A stretch of 12,455 nucleotides of DNA. It comes from CAINDZ01 sp964399195 (GTDB lineage: Bacteria > Krumholzibacteriota > Krumholzibacteriia > LZORAL124-64-63). The stretch lies in contig CAYNPY010000099.1 of assembly GCA_964399195.1 (NCBI GenBank), positions 1-12,455 of the forward strand. The letters run 5' to 3'. The position numbers were made by a program, and so were the translations under genes. The notes beneath the pieces are model-generated. The model saw only the letters and a program-made list of their open reading frames with translations. It made no database searches and was not told where the DNA came from. Shown here piece by piece: positions 1-7,285 of the stretch (positions are counted from its first letter, which is position 1; the number at the start of each line of letters is the position of its first letter).

Positions 1-119
1 GCTCGGTGGTGGCCGGCGCCGTGCGCCGCGGCCTGGTGCAGAGCGACGGCGAGCGCCTGCGGCTGACCGAGGACGGGCGCGTGACGGCGGGGCGCGCGCT
101 CAGCGGCTCGCACTTCTGA
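1..119 (+). CDS. 3' end of a plus-strand gene, winged-helix-like C-terminus (partial)
   Basis: Only the last 38 full codons are inside the window. They are read in the frame that starts at base 3 and end with TGA at 117-119. The visible peptide has the pattern RRGLVQSDGERLRLTEDGR, which resembles the recognition helix and beta-wing end of many winged-helix regulators (compare the common form 'GLV...g.r..LT..G'). It ends 14 residues after the wing with SGSHF and no further domain. This is the only real plus-strand gene seen, and it converges on the crotonase gene with 9 bases between the stop codons. It could be a transcription regulator, or the regulatory tail of a larger protein. The family and the regulated genes cannot be determined from this fragment. 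Confidence 0.5.
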   Translation, partial: SVVAGAVRRGLVQSDGERLRLTEDGRVTAGRALSGSHF

Positions 120-128
120 CGCGGGACG

Positions 129-929
129 TCAGGCATCCGGCCCGGGACCGGGCCCACCGAACGGCGACGGCCGCCGCGCCAGGAACGCGGCCTGCGCGGC
201 CGCGAAGTCCGCCGAGTGCCGCGCCGCGTGCCGCAGCGCGGCGATCTCCGCCAGCGCCGCCGGCGGCAGCAGTTCCGTCTCCTCCAGCAGGTGCAGCACG
301 CGCCGCGTCCCGCGCAGCGCCAGCGGTCCCCCGCGCGCGATGCTGCCCATCAGCTCGCGCGTCTCGCCGGCCAGCTCCTCGGCGGCCGCGACGCGGCAGA
401 AGAAGCCGGCCGCCAGCGCGCGCTGTGCGGTGACCGCCTCGCCCGTCAGCAGCATCTCGCGCGCGAGGGCGGGGCCGAACGCGCGCAGCAGCCGGCGCAG
501 GCCGGTGTGGCTGTAGACCAGGCCCAGGCGCACCGGCGGCAGCCCGACGCGCGCGTGGTCGGCCGCCAGGCGCAGGTCGCAGCACGCCAGCAGCTCGACG
601 GCGCCGCCCCAGGCGTCGCCCTGCACCTCGGCCACCACCGGCAGCGGGTAGGCGACCAGGCGCGCCATCACCTGCTCGAAGGGATGCGACGCGCGCACGG
701 CAGGGTCCGGGTCGAAGATCGCGGCGGGGATGTCGGCGATGTCGTAGCCGGTCGAGAAGTGGCGGCCGTTCGCCCTCAGCAGCAGCAGCGGCGCCCCGCC
801 CGGCGCCGCGGCCAGCGCGTCGAGGGCGTCGCGCAGCGCCTCCAGCAGCGGCACGTCCAGCACGTTGCGCGGCGGGCGATCCAGGCGGAGTTCGGTCCAG
901 GGACCGGCGTCGCGGATCTCGACGGGCAT
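129..929 (-). CDS. crotonase-fold (enoyl-CoA hydratase/isomerase family) protein, methylmalonyl-CoA decarboxylase-like
   Basis: This 266-residue protein has the usual length of a single-domain crotonase. The ATG at 929 is chosen because AAAGAGG lies six bases upstream and the protein then begins PVEIRDAGPWTELRLDRP. The oxyanion-hole segments are visible: HFSTGYDI (57-64) and GDAWGGAVELL (104-114). E112 aligns with the first catalytic Glu of enoyl-CoA hydratase (rat E144). The second Glu (E164, in 'QPEI') is replaced by Pro in LPPVRLGLVY (130-139). The pairing of WGGA with TPV.LG.PY-like sequence, including Y139, resembles E. coli methylmalonyl-CoA decarboxylase (YgfG/ScpB) more than true hydratases. 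I therefore infer a decarboxylase or another non-hydratase acyl-CoA reaction in the cytoplasm, substrate unknown. The gene lies 55 bases after the FAD oxidoreductase and may be the last gene of that operon. No link to electron transfer is evident. Confidence 0.85.
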   Translation of the reverse strand: MPVEIRDAGPWTELRLDRPPRNVLDVPLLEALRDALDALAAAPGGAPLLLLRANGRHFSTGYDIADIPAAIFDPDPAVRASHPFEQVMARLVAYPLPVVAEVQGDAWGGAVELLACCDLRLAADHARVGLPPVRLGLVYSHTGLRRLLRAFGPALAREMLLTGEAVTAQRALAAGFFCRVAAAEELAGETRELMGSIARGGPLALRGTRRVLHLLEETELLPPAALAEIAALRHAARHSADFAAAQAAFLARRPSPFGGPGPGPDA

Positions 930-984
930 CGGTTGCCTCTTTCGGGTCGGGGGCCGCCCCATGATACGGGCGGGCGCGGCGCGA

Positions 985-2370
985 TCAAGCGCCGGGCCGC
1001 GCGCCGACAGCGGCCTGCGGCGCCGGCGCGGCCGCCAGGCCGGCCGCCTGCAGGTGCTTCGCGTCGTCCTGGTCGCCGCCGAAGGCGATGCCGATCTCGC
1101 GCAGCAGCCCGAACGGCGGCACGCCGCCGGCCAGGATGAAGACCTCGTCGTTGGGCAGGACGACGGGCCCCGTCGGCCCGTCCAGCACGACGCGGTCGGC
1201 CTGGATCGTCCTGACGTTCGTGTCGCCGCGGAAGTCGATGCGTCCGGACTGCACCAGCTCGGCGAACCGCTCGGCGTTGCGCTGCTTGATCCGCATCAGC
1301 TCGGGCTTGCGGTAGGAGAGCGTCACCTCGCAGCCCGGCTGGTGGGCCAGGCCCATCGCCGCCTCCACCGCCGAATCGCCGCCGCCGACCACCAGCACGC
1401 GCCGGCCCTTGTAGGCCTCCGCGTCGATCAGCTTGTACGCCACCTTGGCCAGGTCCTCGCCCGGCACGTTCAGGCGCCGCGGCGAGCCCCGCCGCCCGAG
1501 CGCCAGCACGACGTGCCGCGCGCGCCAGCTGCCGGCCGTGGACTCGACCGTGAAGTCGCCGCGCCGCCCCTTGACGCCGGTCACGCGCGGGCCGATGCGG
1601 ATGTCCACGTCGCCCTCGCCCTGCAGCCGCTCCCAGATCTCGAGCAGCTCCTCCTTGAGGTATTCGTGCTTCGGCAACCGGCCGAGCCGCGGGAGCTCCA
1701 CCGGCTGCACCATCACGAGCTTGCGGCGGGGATACTGCAGGATCGTGCCGCCGGCGCCCTGCTGGTCGACGACCACGCAGCTGAGGCCCAGCTCCGCCGC
1801 GACCAGGCCCGCGCTCAGCCCGGCGGGGCCGGCGCCGACGACCAGCACGTCGAGGATCTCGGACGGGCCCGTCGGCCGCGGCCCGCGCGCGCGGGCGATC
1901 GCGCCCATGACCGCCCGGCCCTGAGCGACGGCGTTGTTGATCAGCGCGTAGCCGCTCAGCTCGCCGGCGATCCAGACGCCGGGCACCGTGGTCTCGCCGT
2001 CCGGGGTCAGCACGGGGATGTCGTCGCGCTTGGTGATGTCGCCCAGGCCGATGCGGATCGCCCCGACCGGGCAGGCCTCGGCGCACTTGCCGTGGCCGAT
2101 GCAGCGCGCGCCGTTGATCACCACGGCCCGGCCCATGACGATGCCCAGCACGTCGTGCTCGGGACAGGCCGTCACGCAGGTGCCGCAGCCGATGCAGGCG
2201 CCGGCGTCGATCAACGGGTACTGGCCGACCGGGCGGTCCATGCCCAGTTCCCGGTTCTGCCGCAGGCGCTGCGAATCGGCGGCGCGCCGACGCCGGAACT
2301 GGCGCGCGTAGACGCCGATGCAAAGCCCGGCCAGACCGAGCATGGCCAGCCAGATGAGGACCGCTTCCAT
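985..2370 (-). CDS. membrane-anchored 2[4Fe-4S] ferredoxin / FAD-NAD(P)H oxidoreductase (thioredoxin-reductase-like, apparently permuted)
   Basis: The protein is 461 residues. The ATG at 2370 follows AGGGACGG. Residues 4-20 form one transmembrane helix followed by RQFRRRR, which places the rest in the cytoplasm. Cluster motif 1 is C59-C62-C65-C69-P. Motif 2 is C90-IGH-GKC96-AEAC100-P, with His93 where the second Cys normally sits. The segment VPGVWIAGELSG...NNAVAQG (129-151) looks like the C-terminal FAD motif of thioredoxin-reductase-type enzymes, yet it precedes the FAD Rossmann motif VVGAGPAG (177-184). The NAD(P) motif is VVGGGDSAVEAA (327-338). No CxxC redox dithiol is present in the flavoprotein part, so this is not a thioredoxin reductase. 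The likely role is passing electrons between NAD(P)H and the membrane cytochrome b encoded upstream, in either direction. The gene lies 56 bases after the outer-membrane barrel gene, on the same strand. Fold assignment is firm; partner and direction are inferred. Confidence 0.88.
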   Translation of the reverse strand: MEAVLIWLAMLGLAGLCIGVYARQFRRRRAADSQRLRQNRELGMDRPVGQYPLIDAGACIGCGTCVTACPEHDVLGIVMGRAVVINGARCIGHGKCAEACPVGAIRIGLGDITKRDDIPVLTPDGETTVPGVWIAGELSGYALINNAVAQGRAVMGAIARARGPRPTGPSEILDVLVVGAGPAGLSAGLVAAELGLSCVVVDQQGAGGTILQYPRRKLVMVQPVELPRLGRLPKHEYLKEELLEIWERLQGEGDVDIRIGPRVTGVKGRRGDFTVESTAGSWRARHVVLALGRRGSPRRLNVPGEDLAKVAYKLIDAEAYKGRRVLVVGGGDSAVEAAMGLAHQPGCEVTLSYRKPELMRIKQRNAERFAELVQSGRIDFRGDTNVRTIQADRVVLDGPTGPVVLPNDEVFILAGGVPPFGLLREIGIAFGGDQDDAKHLQAAGLAAAPAPQAAVGARPGA

Positions 2371-2426
2371 CCGTCCCTGCTTCCCGTGCGAATCGTCCGT
2401 GCCGTGCGTCCGCGGTCGCGGGCGTC

Positions 2427-4037
2427 CTAGAACCGGCGCCCCGCCTCCAGGAACAGGCGCCGGCCCTCGATGTCGTCGCCCCAGTCCTGCCGCCAGGAAC
2501 CCGTCAGCTCCCAGCCGGCGCCCACCCCGCGCGAGAGTCCCAGTTCGGCCCAGGTGTTGTCGCGGGTGGTGTCCGCCAGCTTGCCGGTGTAGGTGAAGCG
2601 CCCGGCCTCCAGCGTCCAGCGCGCGCCGCCGGCGGTGCGCGTCGCGCGCAGGCTCGGCGACCAGCCCGACAGCCAGGGGCCGTCGAAGCCGCGCGCCGCC
2701 AGGGCCAGGTCGGCGACGCGCGCCAGCCGCGCCGGCACGCGCGCGAACGCCTGCCAGCTGGTGACGTCCTCGCCCGTGCGCTGCTCGTGGCGCAGGCCGC
2801 CCGAGACGTCCAGGCCCAGCCCGCCGGCGCCGCGCCACGCCGCCCCGGCCCGCCAGCCGTTGCGCCCCGCCTCGGTGAACAGGCTGTCCGGGAGCGAGCG
2901 GGTCTCCCAGGTGCGGACCGGCTCGCGGCCGTCGTAGCCCAGCGTGACCGCCAGCGGGCCGGAGACTTGCCAGCGTCCGGTCAGGGCGGTGCTGGTCAAC
3001 TCGGCGCCGCTGCCGCCGCCTTCGCGGCGCCAGCCGCGGTAGAGGTCGACCTCGGCCGCCTGCAGCAGGCTCAGGCGCCGGCCGTCGCGCCAGCTGGTGA
3101 CCAGCGACAGGTGCTCGCGGCTGATCTCACCATCGCGATAGCGGCCGACCGCCGCCAGCGTGACGCCGAGGTAGCGCCCGGCGGCGCCGGCGCGCTCGTA
3201 CTCGAGGGCGATGCCGCCGAGGTGGTCGTCCGCGCTGAAGCCCAGGTCGCCCCACGCCGGCGCGAAGCCGCCGAAGACGCCGACCTTGGTGCCGGCTCCC
3301 AGCCGGCGCGTCACCGCCAGACCGTCGAAGGGGCCCGCGGCCGCCGCGCGGCGGCCACCCACGCGGCCGATCGCCAGTTCCCAGCCGAGGTCGCGGCCCT
3401 CGCGCACGAACGCCGCCTCCAGCACGCGGTGCCGCGATTCGGAGGCGGGAGCGCCGGCGCCGAAGCCGTCGCGCGCGAGCCAGCGCAGGCTGCCGCGGCC
3501 GTGGAACTCGAAGTCGCGCCCCAGTTCGCGCGCGCGGACCCGGAACGGCAGGCTGACCAGGTCGGTCGTCAGCTGCCGGTCCGTGGACTCGGCCGAGTGG
3601 TCCCATTGCAGGGCGAACCAGCCGTCGAAGCGGTCGACCGGGCGGTTGCCGCGCGGAGAGCCGGCGGCGGGCAGCTCGCGCGGGCGGGAGACGAGCGTGT
3701 CGGCCGCCGCCGCCGGCGCGGCCGGCGCCACGGGCTCGAAGACGGCGCGGTCGCCCGTGTTGACGGCGCCCGCGCCGCTGACGATGCGGCACGAAGCCGA
3801 GTGCTCGGCGACGAACACGACCTCCAGCTCGGCCACGGCCGTCCCGCCGCGGACGATGCGGACCCTGACGCCGACGTCCAGGCCGGCGGCGCTGCCCGCG
3901 TCCAGGTAGACGTTCTCGGCCGAGACGAAGCGGACGTGGCACTCGGATTCGGCGGCAACCGCCGCCGGGCTGGCCAGCGCCAGCGCCGCCAGGAGCGGCG
4001 CGAGCGCGCGGACGATGAACGACAGATGGTTCCTCAT
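2427..4037 (-). CDS. outer-membrane beta-barrel with N-terminal SH3-like domain, putative electron-conduit porin
   Basis: This 536-residue protein has a signal peptide (1-29, cleavage near AVAA/ES). A small beta domain at 32-101 contains NVYLDAGSAAGLDVGVRVRI and ends VNTGDRAVF, resembling SH3-like or FlgT C-terminal-like modules. Its two Cys, C33 and C83, could form a disulfide. An Ala/Pro linker (about 102-130) leads into roughly 400 residues of alternating polar and aromatic/hydrophobic strands with short turns. The protein ends FLEAGRRF with a terminal Phe, the typical sorting signal of outer-membrane barrels. The ATG at 4037 shares one base with the stop of the 19-haem cytochrome gene (TGATG) and has no strong Shine-Dalgarno, which implies translational coupling. 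Placement beside two multihaem cytochromes suggests a barrel that lets electrons cross the outer membrane, analogous to MtrB/OmbB. No sequence similarity to those proteins could be tested. Confidence 0.78.
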   Translation of the reverse strand: MRNHLSFIVRALAPLLAALALASPAAVAAESECHVRFVSAENVYLDAGSAAGLDVGVRVRIVRGGTAVAELEVVFVAEHSASCRIVSGAGAVNTGDRAVFEPVAPAAPAAAADTLVSRPRELPAAGSPRGNRPVDRFDGWFALQWDHSAESTDRQLTTDLVSLPFRVRARELGRDFEFHGRGSLRWLARDGFGAGAPASESRHRVLEAAFVREGRDLGWELAIGRVGGRRAAAAGPFDGLAVTRRLGAGTKVGVFGGFAPAWGDLGFSADDHLGGIALEYERAGAAGRYLGVTLAAVGRYRDGEISREHLSLVTSWRDGRRLSLLQAAEVDLYRGWRREGGGSGAELTSTALTGRWQVSGPLAVTLGYDGREPVRTWETRSLPDSLFTEAGRNGWRAGAAWRGAGGLGLDVSGGLRHEQRTGEDVTSWQAFARVPARLARVADLALAARGFDGPWLSGWSPSLRATRTAGGARWTLEAGRFTYTGKLADTTRDNTWAELGLSRGVGAGWELTGSWRQDWGDDIEGRRLFLEAGRRF

Positions 4038-5524
4038 CAATGACGCCCGTCCGGGTGGCACGCGTAGCAGGCCGCGCTCACCCACTGGTAGTTGTCGCGG
4101 CCTTCATGGTCGTTCGCCATGTCGGCCTGGTTGTGCTCGTGGCACAGGATGCACTCGAAGTGGGCGTAGTTGCTCGGCGTCACGTGGCATTCCGCGCAGG
4201 CCAGGTTGCGGTGCGCACCGCTCGCGATCGGGAACAGCGGCTCGTGGTTCCAGGTCGACGGCGTCCAGGCCGTGGTCGAGTGGCAGCCCGCGCAGGTCGT
4301 CGGGAACGCGGCCGCGCTGTGGCTCGGCGCGCTCGTCTGGGCGTAGTCCTGCTGGTGGCAGGCATAACAGTCGGTCGGCGTGCCGGTGTAGCCCGCCGCG
4401 TGGCACGCGATGCAGTCCTGCGCGGCGTGCGCGCCGGTGAGCGGAAAGGCGGTGCGCGCGTGGTCGAAGGTCGAGTCGCTCCACACCGTCACGGCATGGC
4501 AGGTCGCGCAGTCGGTCGGGAAGGCGCCGGCGACGTGGTTCGGATCGGTCGCCGCCTCGTAGTCGGGCCGGTGGCAGGCGTAGCACTCGGCGGACGTGCC
4601 GGCGTACCCCGAGGCGTGGCAGGAGGCGCAATCGACGGCGCGATGCCCGCCCTGCAGGGGATAGCTCGCCGGCGGCTGGGCGTGGTCGTAGCTCGAGGGG
4701 CGCCAGGCGCCGGTGCCGTGGCAGGCCGCGCAGTCGGTGCCCAGGCCGGCCGTGACGTGGGCTGGGTTGGTCGAGCCGTCGTAGTCGGGCTGGTGGCAGG
4801 CGAAGCAGTCCGTCGGCGTGCCGGCAAACGTCGTCGCGTGGCAGGCCGCGCAGGCGGCGGCCGCGTGGGCGCCGGTCAACGGGAACCGCGGCGAGTGGAT
4901 GAAGTCGCCACGTCCCCAGTTGGCAGAGAAGACGCCGTGGCAGCGTTCGCAGTCGGTGCCGAACCCGGCCAGGCGGTGGTCGGGATCCCGTGTCGATTCG
5001 TAATCGGCCTGGTGGCAGGCCAGGCAGTCCGCCGGCGTGCCCAGGTACTCGCCGCCCCTCGCGCCCACATGGCAGGCGTCGCAATCGACCTTGGCGTGCG
5101 CGCCGACCAGCGGCAGCCGCGTCGCGTCGTGAGCCTGCTGCGCCTGCGTGCGCTCGACCCAGCCGGCCGGGGTGTGGCACTGCCCGCAGTCGGGACCCAG
5201 GCGGCCCTTGTGCGCATCCTGGTGGCAGTCGGCGCAGTGCGTGCCGATGTGCGAGAACTGCGGCTGCCGGTGGCAGTCGCGGCAGGCCACCAGCGCGTGC
5301 CGGCCCTCCAGCGCGAAGCCGGTGGCGGCGTGGTCGAACGGCGCGACGCCGGTCTCGACTCCGGCGCCCTGGTCCTGGTGGCAGAGACGGCAGTCCAGCT
5401 TCATCTCGCCGTGCGGATTGGTCGCCCTCGGGGCGGGCGGCGGACTGTCTGCCGCGGACGCGACGGCCGCCAGCAGGGCGAGCGCCGCGCCGAAGACCGT
5501 CAGGCGGAAAGTTCGTCGGCTCAT
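4037..5524 (-). CDS. 19-haem c-type cytochrome with tandem three-haem modules
   Basis: The 495-residue precursor has a type I signal peptide (1-24, cleavage near VASA/AD). It contains 19 CXXCH haem-binding motifs, the first at residues 45-49 and the last at 486-490. Every Cys in the protein belongs to such a motif, so there is no lipobox and it should be a soluble periplasmic or secreted cytochrome. Its middle consists of modules of about 71-77 residues, each with three CXXCH. The consensus is FPLTGAH..C..CH, then Y.GT.TDCYACH..DY, then P.H...FPTDC..CH....W, then STFDHA. Many extra His could be distal ligands for bis-His haems. The ATG at 5524 overlaps the stop of the 20-haem gene (ATGA) and follows AAAGGG. 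It probably moves electrons through the periplasm to the barrel encoded next. Redox partners are inferred. Confidence 0.93.
   Translation of the reverse strand: MSRRTFRLTVFGAALALLAAVASAADSPPPAPRATNPHGEMKLDCRLCHQDQGAGVETGVAPFDHAATGFALEGRHALVACRDCHRQPQFSHIGTHCADCHQDAHKGRLGPDCGQCHTPAGWVERTQAQQAHDATRLPLVGAHAKVDCDACHVGARGGEYLGTPADCLACHQADYESTRDPDHRLAGFGTDCERCHGVFSANWGRGDFIHSPRFPLTGAHAAAACAACHATTFAGTPTDCFACHQPDYDGSTNPAHVTAGLGTDCAACHGTGAWRPSSYDHAQPPASYPLQGGHRAVDCASCHASGYAGTSAECYACHRPDYEAATDPNHVAGAFPTDCATCHAVTVWSDSTFDHARTAFPLTGAHAAQDCIACHAAGYTGTPTDCYACHQQDYAQTSAPSHSAAAFPTTCAGCHSTTAWTPSTWNHEPLFPIASGAHRNLACAECHVTPSNYAHFECILCHEHNQADMANDHEGRDNYQWVSAACYACHPDGRH
4211..5116 (-). repeat. tandem three-haem modules within the 19-haem cytochrome
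   Basis: A [F/L/Y]P[L/I]..[G]H motif recurs at protein residues 137-143, 214-220, 288-294, 360-366 and 431-438, giving a period of about 71-77 codons (roughly 215-230 bases). Between occurrences, three CXXCH motifs keep nearly the same spacing. The repeats are clear at protein level and degenerate at DNA level, which indicates old internal duplication kept by selection on haem spacing. Confidence 0.8.
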
Positions 5525-7242
5525 GACTGCCCTTTCTGCGGGACCGGCGGGTTCACATGGCAGGCCCTGCACTCCACGGGCAGGCCCTTGTAATGGAGCA
5601 GGCGCGGCCGGGTTGCGTCGATCGGCAGATGGCACTTCCCGCAGGCGACCTTCTCATGGCCGCCGCGCAGCGGGAAGCGGCTGTCCTTCTCGTGGTCGAA
5701 CTTCTCGGCCAGCCAGTCGCGGGTCACGTGGCACCGCGCGCAATCGGCTGTCGTCGTGCCCGGCGCCGGCTTGTCGGCGAACTGGCCGCCGTGGACGTCC
5801 CGGTGGCAGGCGCCGCAGTGCTTTTCCGCCAGCTTGAACGGCACGGTGCGGGCGCCGGCCTTGCCGTTCGCGGCGGCCACGGGCTTGTGGCAGGCCACGC
5901 AGGCGACCTTCGCGTGGCGGCCGTCGAGCCGCCATTCGGCGCGGTCGTGGTCGAAGGCGACGCGCCGCCAGCCGGCCACGTCGTGGCAGACGGCGCAGGC
6001 GTCGGCGGAGGGGTCGCCGGCAAAGCGGTCGCCTTGTCCCTGGTGCGGGTCGCGGTGGCAGTCGGCGCAGCGAGAGGCCGCCGGCTGCAGGTCCGCCGCC
6101 CGCGAGTACGGCGCCGGGCGGCCGGCCGCTTCGGCCGCCGTCTTGTGGCACAGCAGGCAGGGCACGGCCAGGTGCGCGCCGCGCAGCGGGTAGGCTGACT
6201 TCGCGTGCTGCTCCAGGCCGTAACGGGCGGGCGTGAAGCCGTCGACGGTGTGGCAGTTCTCGCACGCCAGCCACTGCGGCCGGCCGCGGGCCGCGGCCCC
6301 GTGGGCGTCGCGGTGGCAGTCCTTGCAGGCGGCGAACGCCGGCTTCTGCCTGCCGCCGCCGTGGCATTCGGCGCAGGCCACCTTCAGGTGAAGTCCGGTC
6401 AGCGGGTACTTCGTGCGCGAATGGTCGAAGCCTCCGCCCAGCACCTGCTTCCAGCCGTCGGTGACGTGGCACTTCGCGCAATCGGGTCCCAGCTGCCCGG
6501 CGTGCGGATCGCGGTGGCAGTCCGTGCAGGCCGCGTGCGCGACGGGCGCGTAGCGCGCCGTCGGCGGTCGCTCGTCGTCCCCTGGTTCGGCCGGCAGCGC
6601 CGCGTGGCACTTCGCGCAATCGACCTGCCGATGCCGGCCTGTCAGGGGGAACGACGACTTCGCGTGGTCGAAGCCCGTGGCGGGCTTCCAGGCCGTGGTC
6701 GTGTGGCAGGCGGTGCAGGCGCGCGCGACCGCGCCGTCCTTGAACTGCCCGCGATGGTGGTCGCCATGACAGCCCACGCACGTCGCCGGCAGACCCAGGT
6801 AGGTGCGGTCCGGATCCTTGCGGCGGGCGCGCAGCGCCGCGGCGTCGCTCACCTTGCCGGCGTTGTGGCACTTGCGGCACGCGAGCTTCGCGTGGGCGCC
6901 GGTCAGCTCCCAGCCGGCCTGCCGGTGGTCGAATTTCTGCGGGCCGCCCTGCCAGTGCACCAGCTCATGGTCGGCGCCGTGATGTTCGGTGTGGCAGTCG
7001 GCGCAGCGCGCATACTCCGCGCGGCTGTGCAGCCCTTTGCCGGCGGTCCGCTGCGCGGCGATCTCGGCGTGGCAGGCCAGGCACCGCTGCTGCACCTCGC
7101 GGTTGCCCAGCTCGTGGCACTCGCCGCAGCGGCGCAGGCCCTCCAGGTCGGCGTGCGGGCGGCTCAGCGGGCCGGGCGACAGCTGCGCCTGGGCGACAGA
7201 AACGAACATGAGAACCGGTATCACAAACCAAATTGCTCGCAT
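5521..7242 (-). CDS. 20-haem c-type cytochrome (cytochrome c3/c7-like modules)
   Basis: The 573-residue precursor starts MRAIWFVIPVLMFVSVAQAQ, a signal peptide with cleavage near residue 20. The ATG at 7242 is preferred for that reason, although no clear Shine-Dalgarno precedes it. It holds 20 CXXCH motifs, the first at 39-43 and the last at 558-562. There is no Cys outside these motifs, so it is not a lipoprotein. A repeated unit FDH....[F/Y]PL.G.H..V.C..CH occurs six times, and CxxCHRDPH/CxxCHRDVH elements recur between units, as in cytochrome c3/c7-type haem wires. It lies directly after the cytochrome b gene and overlaps the 19-haem gene by four bases. The expected role is to accept electrons from the inner-membrane cytochrome b in the periplasm. 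It is a related but clearly distinct protein from its neighbour, since inter-motif spacing and haem number differ. Confidence 0.93.
   Translation of the reverse strand: MRAIWFVIPVLMFVSVAQAQLSPGPLSRPHADLEGLRRCGECHELGNREVQQRCLACHAEIAAQRTAGKGLHSRAEYARCADCHTEHHGADHELVHWQGGPQKFDHRQAGWELTGAHAKLACRKCHNAGKVSDAAALRARRKDPDRTYLGLPATCVGCHGDHHRGQFKDGAVARACTACHTTTAWKPATGFDHAKSSFPLTGRHRQVDCAKCHAALPAEPGDDERPPTARYAPVAHAACTDCHRDPHAGQLGPDCAKCHVTDGWKQVLGGGFDHSRTKYPLTGLHLKVACAECHGGGRQKPAFAACKDCHRDAHGAAARGRPQWLACENCHTVDGFTPARYGLEQHAKSAYPLRGAHLAVPCLLCHKTAAEAAGRPAPYSRAADLQPAASRCADCHRDPHQGQGDRFAGDPSADACAVCHDVAGWRRVAFDHDRAEWRLDGRHAKVACVACHKPVAAANGKAGARTVPFKLAEKHCGACHRDVHGGQFADKPAPGTTTADCARCHVTRDWLAEKFDHEKDSRFPLRGGHEKVACGKCHLPIDATRPRLLHYKGLPVECRACHVNPPVPQKGQS
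5656..6912 (-). repeat. six repeated haem modules within the 20-haem cytochrome
   Basis: The motif [W/F/Y].L.G.H followed by ..V.C..CH occurs at protein residues 111-117, 198-204, 279-285, 351-357, 437-443 and 523-529. Spacings are 72-87 residues, less regular than in the neighbouring cytochrome because inserts vary. Most units contain a preceding FDH and a following CxxCHRD[P/A/V]H. Confidence 0.7.
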
Positions 7243-7271
7243 TTCGGCACAGGATGACCACAAAACGCCAT

Positions 7272-7285
7272 TCACGAAGCCGTGA
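7272..7285. other. perfect 5-bp inverted repeat with 4-base loop between cytochrome b and 20-haem genes
   Basis: The bases TCACG AAGC CGTGA form a perfect dyad inside the 67-base gap after the cytochrome b stop codon. In the minus-strand transcript it would be a short stem with a GCUU loop, followed by AUGGCGUUUUGUGG. The stem is short and the U-run is only four bases, so it is at most a weak or leaky terminator or an mRNA-processing site. It could also be chance. Confidence 0.25.

Noticed and set aside
865..2430. Long open frame on the plus strand opposite the FAD oxidoreductase
   Set aside because: The product is a compositionally biased Arg/Ala/His/Asp-rich sequence without recognisable motifs, while the minus strand encodes a clear FeS/FAD protein.
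4211..5116. CRISPR-like regular spacing of similar DNA segments
   Set aside because: The units are about 215-230 bases, degenerate, in frame, and encode haem-binding modules; there are no short identical repeats with unique spacers.
4040..5593. Long open frame on the plus strand opposite the 19-haem gene
   Set aside because: It mirrors the haem gene in very GC-rich DNA, gives low-complexity Arg/Ala/Gly/Val-rich protein, and has no ribosome site. The minus-strand frame has 19 CXXCH and a signal peptide.
5525..5635. N-terminal extension of the 19-haem cytochrome
   Set aside because: It would place a Pro/Arg-rich stretch before a clean signal peptide, and overlaps the end of the 20-haem gene; the ATG at 5524 has a ribosome site and the usual ATGA overlap.
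6205..7257. Open plus-strand frame opposite the 20-haem gene
   Set aside because: Low-complexity product and no start context; it is a shadow of the cytochrome gene caused by high GC content.
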